From positions 39,711 to 103,710 of the forward strand of contig CALJFB010000015.1 in NCBI GenBank assembly GCA_938073895.1: a stretch of 64,000 nt of DNA. Direction: 5' to 3'. This stretch comes from an uncultured Flavobacteriaceae bacterium. GTDB taxonomy: Bacteria > Bacteroidota > Bacteroidia > Flavobacteriales > Flavobacteriaceae. The position numbers and the translations under genes are program-made. Under the pieces are notes generated by a model. That model saw only the letters and a program-made list of their open reading frames with translations. It had not been told where the DNA came from and did not search any database. The stretch's first letter is position 1. Every line of letters begins with the position of its first letter. Positions 1-8,016 of the stretch are shown piece by piece.

Positions 1-2051
1 GGGTAACTTATATTGGTTACACCTTATTATATTTTGGTATGTTAGCTATTTTATTTGACAAAAAAACACGTTTTGCAGATTTAAAACGTTACTTAGAAAA
101 AGTAAAAGAGAAAAAATCAACTTTACTTTCTGCATTATTAATTGCCTTTACTATTGGTTTAAGCGCGCAAGAGCAACATACTAATCACGATGGCCATAAT
201 CATGCTGCAGATCAAGCACAAGTTGTAGAAAAGGTAGAGCAAGACGTACAGCATTCTGAAAACGATGGACATGATCATACTAAAAGAGAATCAAGAAAAG
301 CACCATCTAAAACGCAAATAGATTCTGTATTATTAGCAAATGTTGCCCCTAAAGCTATTGCAGATCATTTTGGAAAATTAGTAATTCAAGATGTTGGTGG
401 TCGAATGATGCCTATAGATACTTACGCTTCAGAATTGTTACGTAAAGTTTCAAAAAGTGATACTTATGCTGGTTTAACTGCCAATCAAGTCTTTTTAAGT
501 ATTCAGGAAAGTCCAATGTTATGGTATAATGTCCCTGTTATTCATTTAAATTACCAAAAGGCAGATTCATTACGAGGTATTTTAGGCGTTCCAAAAACTC
601 AAAAGTATGTAACGTTATTAGATTTCTTTTCAGACGATTTTAGATACAAGTTAGATCCATATTTAGAAGATGCCACTTCAGCACAAATTAAAAGTGGAAT
701 TCAGAAAGAATTTGTAGAAGCTAACGAACGTGTTAGTTTATTATCTGCTGCTATAGAAGGTAGAGCTCTAAAAATCTACCCAATCCCAAACGATGATAAT
801 AATAAATGGATTTCGGCTTTCGAATATAAAAACGAAGGTTATAAAGAAAAAGTAAACGATACTATTTACGGTAATTACATTCAATCAAGTTTTGATTACT
901 ATCTCTATAATTTAAATAACGACAAGCAGACAAAAGATTACACTAAATCTCAGAAATTATTATCAGAATTTACAAAACTTCAAAATAAATTAGGCGCAGA
1001 TGTAATGATTTCTGAGTCTAAAGTTAATGCAGAAGTAAGTTACAATAAGTTTGATGTTTTTAAGAAATTATTTAGCTGGTATATGTATGCTGGTGTGTTA
1101 TTATTTATATTATTAATTGTTCAAATTTTTAAAGATAAAAGTAAAGCTTTAGGTCTTGTAGTAAACATCTTAAAAATTATACTTTTTATTCTATTTGTAA
1201 TACATACTTTAGGCCTAATTGCACGTTGGTATATTTCTGGTCATGCACCATGGAGTGATGCTTATGAGTCTATGATTTATGTAGCTTGGGCAACAATGTT
1301 TTTTACACTAACCATTGGAGTTACCAAAAAGAAATCAACAGTTATAGGATTAACTTTTTTAGAAAAATTAAAGTCATTATTTAATGTTAGAACATCAGAT
1401 CTAACTCTAGCAGCAGGAACTTTTGTAACAGCTATGATTTTAATGATTGCACATTGGAATTGGATGGATCCAGCTATTGCAAACTTACAACCTGTTTTAA
1501 ATAGTTATTGGTTAATGATTCACGTTGCTGTAATTGTAGCAAGTTATGGCCCATTTACATTAGGTGCTATTTTAGCAATTGTATCTTTATTATTAATGAT
1601 TTTAACTACAGATAAAACTAAAGTTAAAATGGATTTAAACATAAAAGAGCTTACAACTATAACAGAAATGGCTTTAACGGTTGGTTTAGTTATGTTAACT
1701 ATTGGAAACTTTTTAGGTGGACAATGGGCTAACGAAAGTTGGGGACGTTATTGGGGTTGGGATCCAAAAGAAACTTGGGCTTTAATTAGTATAATGGTGT
1801 ACGCATTTGTAATCCATATGCGTTTAGTGCCAGGATTAAGAGGTCGCTGGTTTTTTAACCTAATGTCTATTATTGCTTTTGGAAGTATTTTAATGACATA
1901 TTTTGGTGTAAATTTTTACCTAGCAGGACTACATAGTTATGCCAGTGGAGATCAAATATTAAGCTTTAAACTTATTGCTACAACACTAGGTTTTGTAGCT
2001 GTTTTAGGTTTCTTTTCGTATAGAAAATATTCAAAATATTACAAGAAGTAA
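1..2051 (+). CDS. ccsA: CcsBA-type cytochrome c biogenesis protein, 3' part
   Basis: The reading frame is open from the left edge (codons from position 3), so the ATG at 39 is internal and the gene starts outside the window. The visible part ends a ResB/CcsB-like region, then has a long periplasmic stretch and a C-terminal CcsA half with about eight membrane segments. The CcsA haem-handling WWD motif is clear in NESWGRYWGWDPKETWALI near residue 570 counted from position 39, and conserved His residues lie in the flanking helices. The family carries haem across the inner membrane and attaches it to CxxCH motifs of c-type cytochromes (system II). A His-rich insert lies at 177-278. Function is confident; the full length is unknown. 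Confidence 0.93.
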   Translation, partial: VTYIGYTLLYFGMLAILFDKKTRFADLKRYLEKVKEKKSTLLSALLIAFTIGLSAQEQHTNHDGHNHAADQAQVVEKVEQDVQHSENDGHDHTKRESRKAPSKTQIDSVLLANVAPKAIADHFGKLVIQDVGGRMMPIDTYASELLRKVSKSDTYAGLTANQVFLSIQESPMLWYNVPVIHLNYQKADSLRGILGVPKTQKYVTLLDFFSDDFRYKLDPYLEDATSAQIKSGIQKEFVEANERVSLLSAAIEGRALKIYPIPNDDNNKWISAFEYKNEGYKEKVNDTIYGNYIQSSFDYYLYNLNNDKQTKDYTKSQKLLSEFTKLQNKLGADVMISESKVNAEVSYNKFDVFKKLFSWYMYAGVLLFILLIVQIFKDKSKALGLVVNILKIILFILFVIHTLGLIARWYISGHAPWSDAYESMIYVAWATMFFTLTIGVTKKKSTVIGLTFLEKLKSLFNVRTSDLTLAAGTFVTAMILMIAHWNWMDPAIANLQPVLNSYWLMIHVAVIVASYGPFTLGAILAIVSLLLMILTTDKTKVKMDLNIKELTTITEMALTVGLVMLTIGNFLGGQWANESWGRYWGWDPKETWALISIMVYAFVIHMRLVPGLRGRWFFNLMSIIAFGSILMTYFGVNFYLAGLHSYASGDQILSFKLIATTLGFVAVLGFFSYRKYSKYYKK

Positions 2052-2112
2052 ATTATTAAATTTGTATTTTGTTTAAGATTAATATACTTTTATAACGTAA
2101 AAATTACTAATA

Positions 2113-2298
2113 ATGAGTTTTATAAAGAAAATAGGTGTTACCAATTTATTAATGCTAATGTTATGTTTTGCAATTATTATATTTGCAGAATATCAGTTTT
2201 TATCTGGAAATAAACTTGAAGCTATATTTATGGGTTTATGGTGTCCTACATTATTAGGTGTTTTAATTTATTTTAGATTAGTTAATAATGGAAAGTAA
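2113..2298 (+). CDS. small two-helix membrane protein, unknown function
   Basis: A 61-residue protein with two hydrophobic segments (about residues 9-27 and 36-55) separated by a short polar turn. It lies 61 bases after ccsBA on the same strand and its 3' end overlaps the next small ORF, which suggests co-transcription and translational coupling. I do not recognise the family. Its place beside ccsBA makes a role in the membrane or in cytochrome assembly possible, but that is only inference from position. Confidence 0.6.
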   Translation: MSFIKKIGVTNLLMLMLCFAIIIFAEYQFLSGNKLEAIFMGLWCPTLLGVLIYFRLVNNGK

Positions 2299-2392
2299 TA
2301 ATCAAATTTTTTGGTTTTCTATTGTCGTATTTGTGTGCGTTATATTTTGGGCTTTTACAATGATTAAGGCTTACAATAATTCAGATAAATAA
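2288..2392 (+). CDS. 34-residue single-pass membrane peptide
   Basis: The ATG lies inside the last codons of the preceding gene (11-base overlap, different frame). The peptide has a polar start, one hydrophobic segment of about 19 residues (WFSIVVFVCVIFWAF) and a short polar tail ending at TAA 2390-2392. The overlap and the membrane-like composition make it more than a chance ORF. Size and topology resemble small accessory subunits of respiratory complexes, but there is no motif to assign it. Real translation is unproven. Confidence 0.45.
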   Translation: MESNNQIFWFSIVVFVCVIFWAFTMIKAYNNSDK

Positions 2393-2453
2393 TTAGACTT
2401 ACTAACTTAAAAATCAGCTTAGCTTAAACAAATAGCATTGTTATTAGATAATT

Positions 2454-2874
2454 ATGAAGCTTTTAAAAGCATTCATATTTAAAGGTAATATGGTAGATAT
2501 CTCTATAAGTGTTATTTTTTGAGTTTCATTTAATAAAGTAATAGATGTTTTATTAACAAAGTATTCTTGCCACCATTATCTATAATTATTGACGGTTTAA
2601 ATTATTAAGATAAACGTTGAATTTTAAGAGAAGCAACATTAAACAAAAATAAATCTGTAAAAATTCAAGAAGTTGCAGTTTATTTCGGGAAATTGCTTAA
2701 CGTGTTTAGCCTTTTATATAATTACAATAACGGTTTTTGTTATAGTAAAAGGTATAAATAGATTGAAATATAAATTAGTAAAACCCAAAAGATATAGAGT
2801 TGCTAACTAATCTTAACGATTTAATGGAAAATCAAAATATATTATTGGCTAAATTAAACCAGGAAAATGGGTAA
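2454..2874 (+). pseudogene. mscL: decayed mscL (large-conductance mechanosensitive channel)
   Basis: Reading across frames recovers an MscL-like protein in order. MKLLKAFIFKGNMVDISIS is the N-terminal amphipathic helix and start of TM1. A TGA at 2520-2522 stands where the TM1 glycine is expected. After a frame change come LPPLSIIIDGLNY and ILREATLNKNKSVKIQEVAV (periplasmic loop), with further stops between them. Another frame change gives ITVFVIVKGINRLK (TM2) and finally DIELLTNLNDLMENQN, the cytoplasmic helix. At least three stops and two frameshifts rule out function. MscL normally releases solutes during hypo-osmotic shock. Product recognition rests on motif order, not on an alignment. Confidence 0.8.
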
Positions 2875-3019
2875 AACAGGACGCGAAAAAAACACCAAAA
2901 ACAAAGCGAAACACTCCAAATTAATGGACAAGAAATTAAATAAGAAAAAGCAAGAAGAAGCTTTGCGTAAAGCAAGATTAAAAGAAATTATCCAGAAAGC
3001 AAATCAGAGTAAAGCCTAA
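2867..3019 (+). CDS. small, highly basic 50-residue protein
   Basis: The frame ATG 2867 to TAA 3017-3019 encodes 50 residues, about 40 percent Lys/Arg, predicted mostly helical, with no hydrophobic segment. AGGAAA sits immediately before the start. The ATG overlaps the last eight bases of the mscL remnant in a different frame, yet this frame is intact. Such small Lys-rich proteins are often nucleic-acid- or ribosome-associated, but no family motif is visible and the function is unknown. Confidence 0.5.
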   Translation: MGKTGREKNTKNKAKHSKLMDKKLNKKKQEEALRKARLKEIIQKANQSKA

Positions 3020-3116
3020 AATAATACAACCTAATTAGTTCAAAATGAAATTAGTATTAGTAAAATCTAATTTTTTAACTAACTTCAAAAAATAATTAAC
3101 ACTAAATTTAAAACGA

Positions 3117-4004
3117 TTGAATTCTAATAATCCGCATATAAATAATTACGATTTAAAAAAGTTAGCAAAAAAAACACCTGAATTAAAGGATTTTATGTTT
3201 GTTAACGACTACGGAACTGAGACTATAGATTTTTCTAAAGCCGAAGCTGTTAAAACACTTAATAAAGCATTATTAAGATCTCATTATGCAGTAAAACATT
3301 GGGATTTTCCAGATGCACATTTGTGTCCACCAATTCCTAGTCGTGTAGATTATTTATTCGAGCTAAATGATGTACTTACAGCTTCAAATTTAGGCCAAAA
3401 TGCCAAAATACTTGATATTGGTACAGGTGCAACTTGTATTTATCCATTACTAGGACAAGCACAATTTGGTTGGAGTTTTATTGCATCAGATGCAGATAAG
3501 AAAGCCATAGAAGTGGCTAAAAAAATTGTAGATAAGAACGATTTATCAGAAAAGATTAAAATTCGTTTTCAAGCAAATCCACAGCACATATTACAGCATA
3601 TTTTAAAAGACGATGAAAAAATTACAGCTTCGGTTTGTAATCCACCTTTTTATACAACCGAAGAAGAAGCAATAAAGGCAACTCAGAAAAAATGGCGTGG
3701 TTTAAAGAAAGAAGAAAACCAACGTAATTTCTCTGGTAAAGCTAACGAATTATGGTACAAAGGTGGCGAAAAAGCTTTTATTCAGAATTATATTTACGAC
3801 AGTCATTTAGTTAAAACACAATGTGCTTGGTTTACAACTTTAGTTTCTAATAAAGACTTGTTAAGACCTTTAAAAGTAGTTCTTAAAAATTACGACCCAC
3901 AGCAAGTAAAAGTAATTAAAATGACACTTGGAAAAAAGGTAAGTCATATGCTTTTATGGACCTATTTATCTGAAGATGAATTAAAAACTTTTGAAACCAA
4001 TTAA
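3117..4004 (+). CDS. rlmF: 23S rRNA (adenine(1618)-N6)-methyltransferase
   Basis: 295 residues, close to the family length. RlmF methylates A1618 of 23S rRNA with S-adenosylmethionine. Visible marks are the N-terminal family block (LNKALLRSHYAVKHWDFPD, then LCPPIPSRVDYL, residues 48-80), the SAM-binding loop DIGTGATCIYP at 100-110, and the adenine methyltransferase catalytic motif NPPFY at 175-179. The best start is TTG at 3117: no ATG lies upstream in frame, and downstream starts would cut into the conserved N-terminus. The next gene, bshB1, begins three bases after the stop, so the two are probably co-transcribed. Confidence 0.93.
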   Translation: MNSNNPHINNYDLKKLAKKTPELKDFMFVNDYGTETIDFSKAEAVKTLNKALLRSHYAVKHWDFPDAHLCPPIPSRVDYLFELNDVLTASNLGQNAKILDIGTGATCIYPLLGQAQFGWSFIASDADKKAIEVAKKIVDKNDLSEKIKIRFQANPQHILQHILKDDEKITASVCNPPFYTTEEEAIKATQKKWRGLKKEENQRNFSGKANELWYKGGEKAFIQNYIYDSHLVKTQCAWFTTLVSNKDLLRPLKVVLKNYDPQQVKVIKMTLGKKVSHMLLWTYLSEDELKTFETN

Positions 4005-4007
4005 GTC

Positions 4008-4724
4008 ATGAAATTAGATATTTTAGCATTTGGAGCTCATCCAGACGATGTAGAGTTAGGTTGCGGCGCAACAATAGCCAAAGAAGTAGCTAATGGTAAA
4101 AAAGTTGGTATTATAGATCTAACTAAAGGCGAATTAGGAACTCGCGGTACAGAGTTTACGCGCAAAGAAGAAGCTACAAATGCAGCTAAAATATTAGGTG
4201 TTAAAGTTAGAGAAAATTTAGGCTTTGCTGATGGTTTTTTTATTAACGATAAAGCACATCAGTTAGAAATTATAAAAATGATACGAAAGTATCAACCAGA
4301 AATAGTATTATGTAATGCTATAGACGATAGACATATAGATCACGCAAAAGGTAGCCAATTAGTAAGTGATGCTTCTTTTTTAAGTGGACTTGTAAAAATT
4401 GAAACCAAAGTAGAAGGTAAGCTACAAGATAAATGGCGACCAAAAACTGTTTACCATTATATACAATGGAAATCTATTGAGCCAGATTTTGTTATAGATG
4501 TTACTGGATATATGGCGCAAAAAAAAGAAAGTGTATTAGCTTATAAAACACAATTTTTTGATCCTAATAGCAAAGAGCCAGAAACTCCAATTACAAGCAA
4601 GAATTTTAGTGATAGCATAGATTATAGAGCAAGAGATCTAGGCCGATTAATAAACTGTGAATATGCAGAAGGCTTTACATCAGAACGTTATGTAGCTACT
4701 GAAACTTTATTTAATTTAAAGTAA
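4008..4724 (+). CDS. bshB1: bacillithiol biosynthesis deacetylase BshB1
   Basis: 238 residues, LmbE/PIG-L fold. The protein removes the acetyl group from N-acetylglucosaminyl-malate, the second step of bacillithiol synthesis. The zinc motif AHPDD (His11, Asp14) and the third ligand region DDRHIDH (His112) are present, along with GTRGTEF and the ADGFF segment typical of BshB1. It starts three bases after rlmF on the same strand. Other bacillithiol genes are not in the window. Confidence 0.93.
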   Translation: MKLDILAFGAHPDDVELGCGATIAKEVANGKKVGIIDLTKGELGTRGTEFTRKEEATNAAKILGVKVRENLGFADGFFINDKAHQLEIIKMIRKYQPEIVLCNAIDDRHIDHAKGSQLVSDASFLSGLVKIETKVEGKLQDKWRPKTVYHYIQWKSIEPDFVIDVTGYMAQKKESVLAYKTQFFDPNSKEPETPITSKNFSDSIDYRARDLGRLINCEYAEGFTSERYVATETLFNLK

Positions 4725-4743
4725 AAAAATTATTAAAAAATGC

Positions 4744-4773
4744 TTGCAATATTTAATAAAAGAACTAAATTTG
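4744..4773 (+). promoter_or_regulatory. Bacteroidota-type promoter of tRNA-His
   Basis: TTG at 4744-4746 (-33 element), a 19-base spacer, and TAAATTTG at 4766-4773 (-7 element, consensus TAnnTTTG). It is followed by CACTCGCA, which also follows the tRNA-Ser promoter at 62071. Transcription should start about 4778-4780, roughly 20 bases before the tRNA. Confidence 0.7.
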
Positions 4774-4800
4774 CACTCGCACTTATAAAGTGTTTAAATG

Positions 4801-4874
4801 GTGATTGTAGCTCAGTTGGTTAGAGCATCGGTTTGTGGTACCGAGGGTCGCGGGTTCGAATCCCGTCTTTCACC
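4801..4874 (+). tRNA. tRNA-His (anticodon GUG)
   Basis: A cloverleaf can be folded by eye: D stem GCTC/GAGC, anticodon stem TCGGT/ACCGA with loop TTGTGGT (anticodon GTG), and T stem GCGGG/CCCGT with loop TTCGAAT. G at 4800 can serve as the extra G-1 opposite C73 at 4874, the mark of tRNA-His. CCA is not encoded after C73, so it must be added. The acceptor stem holds two adjacent T/T oppositions (positions 5-68 and 6-67). Confidence 0.95.
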
Positions 4875-4882
4875 CAAAAGCA

Positions 4883-4913
4883 AAAAGCTTCTCTGAAAAG
4901 AGAAGCTTTTTTT
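4883..4913 (+). terminator. intrinsic terminator after tRNA-His
   Basis: Perfect 12-bp stem AAAAGCTTCTCT / AGAGAAGCTTTT with a GAAA loop, followed by more T residues. It ends the tRNA-His transcript nine bases after the tRNA. Confidence 0.9.
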
Positions 4914-4964
4914 GTGGCATTAAATTAATTTTATATTTAAAGTATATTACATTCTCATAAATAT

Positions 4965-4995
4965 AAAAAGCTTAAAAATAAATTTTAAGCTTTTT
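4965..4995 (-). terminator. hairpin, likely terminator of the leftward lipoprotein gene
   Basis: Perfect 13-bp inverted repeat AAAAAGCTTAAAA / TTTTAAGCTTTTT around a 5-base loop. It carries T runs on both strands, so it could act in both directions between tRNA-His and the convergent lipoprotein gene. Confidence 0.65.
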
Positions 4996-5000
4996 ATAAT

Positions 5001-5034
5001 AGTGTTTAAATTTATTTAAATAAATTTAAACACT
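5001..5034. repeat. perfect 34-bp palindrome
   Basis: Two 17-base arms beginning AGTGTTTAAATTTATTT are exact reverse complements with no spacer. It lies 27 bases past the stop of the leftward lipoprotein gene. There is no terminal T tract, so it is not a standard terminator; it could form a cruciform or an mRNA 3' hairpin. Confidence 0.75.
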
Positions 5035-5061
5035 TAATAGACTCGGTTTATTACTAGTTTA

Positions 5062-5493
5062 TTATCCTTTGCACTCAGAATAATCTACTGTAAATTTGTA
5101 ATCTTTGGTAGACAACTTATCTATATTTGGATTATTTTTATGGTCAGGTTTGTAAGCTGCTCCAGTTGCTAAATCAACACCAATACCAATAAAACCAAAA
5201 GAGAAAGCACTTAAAATAAAGTTACCTGTTCTAAATTTTTTATTAAATTCTTGAGTTTTAGGTTGACATTTGTCTTGTTTCACTTCAATTTTTAATGGTT
5301 CATTTCTTTTAAATGAAGTTGTAACTTCTCCAGTTCCAATCTTTTCGCCATTGGCATAAATTTCAGCATTTGGATGATCTTTTACTGTAATGTTGGCATT
5401 ATACTTACTTCCTCCAAACATAACGCCACAACTTGACAATAATAGTGAAGAAGACATAGTAATTGCTGTAATTAATAAAGTGCTTTTTTTCAT
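5062..5493 (-). CDS. small lipoprotein, unknown function
   Basis: 143 residues with a type II signal peptide (lipobox LSSC, Cys22), so lipid-anchored. The segment at about residues 34-75 (beta strands with HPNAEIYANGEKIGTG) resembles PEGA-like domains of cell-surface proteins. A hydrophobic stretch FILSAFSFGFIGIGVDLATG follows near residues 92-111, and three further Cys lie in the mature part. This pattern recurs in small Bacteroidota lipoproteins, but no function is known to me. Confidence 0.75.
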   Translation of the reverse strand: MKKSTLLITAITMSSSLLLSSCGVMFGGSKYNANITVKDHPNAEIYANGEKIGTGEVTTSFKRNEPLKIEVKQDKCQPKTQEFNKKFRTGNFILSAFSFGFIGIGVDLATGAAYKPDHKNNPNIDKLSTKDYKFTVDYSECKG

Positions 5494-5555
5494 AAAATAG
5501 ATTGTTTTAATTTAGGATAACTAATTTTTGGTAATATTAAGTATATTTAATCATG

Positions 5556-7724
5556 TTAAAAATAAGAAAAAATAGTGTTTATTAATATATATATCATCTT
5601 AATTTTATGCGACTTCGTTTTTTCCAGAACACTTAGTGCTAAACGTATTTTAAAATAGTCCATTTGCTCGTTATAATAGTCAAAATAAGGCTTTAGAGCA
5701 GTTGGGTTGTCTAATTCTATTTTTGCTTTATGAATAGCTTCTACATCAGATTTTGTTATAAAGTTGTAGATGTTTATTGGTTTTCCTTCTAAAAAGAGTT
5801 TAGCTATGTGAGAATAAATAGTAGGTGTTTTTAATTTTCGTTGAATAGAGATTTCTTCAATACTTAAACCTTTTTTATATAAATCATAGGTTACTAAATG
5901 TGTGTCTGATTTTTTTACAGTTTTCTTTTTAGAGCCAATAAAATCTAATATTTCGGCAATAAACTCTTCGCCATAAACTTCTAATTTGCGTTGTCCAACT
6001 CCCGAAATAGTTAAAAAGTCGTCTTCACTCATTGGTCTGACTTGTTCCATTTCTTTTAAAGTAGCATCGCTAAATATTAAGTATGCTGGAATATTTTCTT
6101 CCAAAGAAATTTTATACCTAAGCTTGCGTAAACGTTCAAATAAACTATTAGTTTTAGTACTTTTTGGTGCCGTTGTTTTTGTTTTATTTTTTGCTAATTC
6201 CTTGTATGCAACAGGTTGTGTTAAAGAAATTTTAGTGCCATTAAATAAAATACTATTTGCAAATTCTGTTAATTGTAGAGCATTATTTTTATGAAATGCA
6301 ATTTCGCATGCACCTTGATTGGCTAATTGAATTATAAAATGTTGCCAATGATTCCAAGAAATATCTTTTCCAATACCAAAAGTTCTAATTTTATTTAATC
6401 CTTTTTCTAATACATTAGCATTTTGTGCACCTCGCAAAACATCTATAATTGTTCCTGTTGCTTCGGTTTCTTTAACTCTATAAATAGCTGATAGAATTTT
6501 CTGAGCAATTAATGTTCCATCAAAAAACTGTGGTGGATTTTTACAAACGTCGCAATTACCACAGTTATCTTGGAGTAATTCTCCAAAATAACTTAATAGA
6601 ATTTTTCTACGGCAGGTAGTAGCTTCGCTAAATTGTTTCATTCGGTCTAATTTTGCAATCTGCACGTCTTCGTTACTGGCACCAGATGCAAATTTTCTAA
6701 GTTGAATTACATCTGCATAACTATGAAACAATACGGCTTTTGCTTTTAATCCATCTCTACCTGCACGTCCAATTTCTTGATAATAACCTTCTATATTTTT
6801 TGGCATATTATGATGAATAACCCAACGTACGTTAGATTTATCTATTCCCATACCAAAAGCTACAGTTGCACAAACTATTTGAGTTTTATCGTAAATAAAA
6901 TCTTCTTGAACTCTGGAACGATCTTCAAAACTCATTCCTGCATGATAAGCGTCGGAATTTATTCCATTTTGATTTAGTTTTTTTGCTATTTGCTCTGTGT
7001 TTTTACGACTTAAACAGTATACAATTCCAGATTGTCCTGGATGCTGATTTATAAATCTAACAATTTGGTTAGCTCTTCCATCTGCAGGTCTAATTTCTAA
7101 TTCAATATTTGCTCTATCAAAAGACGAAATAAATTGTTTAGCATTTGGAACTTTTAGCTGGTTTAAAATATCTTGTCTTGTAGCTTTATCTGCAGTTGCT
7201 GTTAGGGCAATAACTGGTGTATTTGGTAATATTTTCTTTAAAAAACTAAGTTCTTGGTAACTTGGTCTAAAATCGTGTCCCCAACTGGATATACAATGTG
7301 CTTCGTCTATAGCAACACAACTTATATAAGTTTCATTTATAATATTTTGCAATCCTGCTAAACTTTCTGGAGCTACATATAAAAGCTTTAAATCTTTTTT
7401 TAAAACACGTTCTATAATAGATTGTTGTATGTCTGACGATTGACTACTATTATAATAACTAGCTTTTATTCCATTGGCATTTAATCCATCGACTTGATCT
7501 TTCATTAAGGCAATTAATGGCGAAATAACTAAGGTTAATCCTTCAAAAATTAATGCAGGTAATTGAAAACAAATCGATTTTCCGCCACCAGTTGGCATAA
7601 TAACCAAGGTGTCTTTTTTATCTAATAAGTTGGTGATTATATCTTCTTGTTGGCCACGAAAACTATCGTATCCAAAATGTGTTTTTAAGTGTTTTAGAAG
7701 TATATCTAAGGTAACTTTGGGCAT
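5556..7724 (-). CDS. recQ: ATP-dependent DNA helicase RecQ
   Basis: 722 residues. RecQ unwinds DNA 3' to 5' in recombination and fork repair. Domains in order: the RecA-like helicase core with Walker A MPTGGGKS (43-50) and DEAH (140-143), helicase motif [12 protein letters not shown], the four-Cys zinc module ([12 protein letters not shown] through CGNCDVC), a winged-helix RQC region, and an HRDC domain beginning near [13 protein letters not shown] with [16 protein letters not shown]. The C-terminus adds a helix-turn-helix-like tail ([19 protein letters not shown]) seen in the long RecQ form of Bacteroidota. It starts one base after the upstream small membrane gene, in one unit with hutG. Confidence 0.95.
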   Translation of the reverse strand: MPKVTLDILLKHLKTHFGYDSFRGQQEDIITNLLDKKDTLVIMPTGGGKSICFQLPALIFEGLTLVISPLIALMKDQVDGLNANGIKASYYNSSQSSDIQQSIIERVLKKDLKLLYVAPESLAGLQNIINETYISCVAIDEAHCISSWGHDFRPSYQELSFLKKILPNTPVIALTATADKATRQDILNQLKVPNAKQFISSFDRANIELEIRPADGRANQIVRFINQHPGQSGIVYCLSRKNTEQIAKKLNQNGINSDAYHAGMSFEDRSRVQEDFIYDKTQIVCATVAFGMGIDKSNVRWVIHHNMPKNIEGYYQEIGRAGRDGLKAKAVLFHSYADVIQLRKFASGASNEDVQIAKLDRMKQFSEATTCRRKILLSYFGELLQDNCGNCDVCKNPPQFFDGTLIAQKILSAIYRVKETEATGTIIDVLRGAQNANVLEKGLNKIRTFGIGKDISWNHWQHFIIQLANQGACEIAFHKNNALQLTEFANSILFNGTKISLTQPVAYKELAKNKTKTTAPKSTKTNSLFERLRKLRYKISLEENIPAYLIFSDATLKEMEQVRPMSEDDFLTISGVGQRKLEVYGEEFIAEILDFIGSKKKTVKKSDTHLVTYDLYKKGLSIEEISIQRKLKTPTIYSHIAKLFLEGKPINIYNFITKSDVEAIHKAKIELDNPTALKPYFDYYNEQMDYFKIRLALSVLEKTKSHKIKMIYILINTIFSYF

Positions 7725-7725
7725 A

Positions 7726-8016
7726 TTAATTTAAGACTTTAAAGGCAAATAGTAGAAGTAGTACAGATATAACTGAAACAAAAAAGGTAAGGTTAAAAAT
7801 AGATTTATCTGCTACCTTTTTTTTAACTAAATCTACAATTAGCCAAATAGGAATTGCTACTATTAATAGTATAACAGGAATAGTTAGTAATTCTCCAATA
7901 ATTTGATGCCATTGCGCTTTAACTTGATTAACATACATAAAAAGTGTTAATAGTATAAATAGAAAAGCAAAAAAAGCTAAACCTAATCTTATAAATTCTA
8001 ATTTAAGTTTTGTCAT
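7726..8016 (-). CDS. small membrane protein, unknown function
   Basis: 96 residues with three hydrophobic segments (about 8-28, 39-62 and 74-93) and no signal motif. Its start codon overlaps the hutG stop by one base (TAATG), and recQ begins one base after its own stop, so the three genes form one leftward transcription unit. No family recognised. Confidence 0.65.
   Translation of the reverse strand: MTKLKLEFIRLGLAFFAFLFILLTLFMYVNQVKAQWHQIIGELLTIPVILLIVAIPIWLIVDLVKKKVADKSIFNLTFFVSVISVLLLLFAFKVLN

Noticed and set aside
2520..2522. In-frame TGA in the mscL region as a recoded (selenocysteine or suppressed) stop
   Set aside because: Further stops and frameshifts follow, and the TGA stands where family members have glycine; plain decay explains all of it.
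3044..3094. 16-codon ORF upstream of rlmF (ATG 3044)
   Set aside because: Too short, no coding-like composition, no overlap or coupling with rlmF.
5986..6977. Rightward ORFs inside recQ
   Set aside because: Antisense to a clear RecQ protein, no signals of their own.
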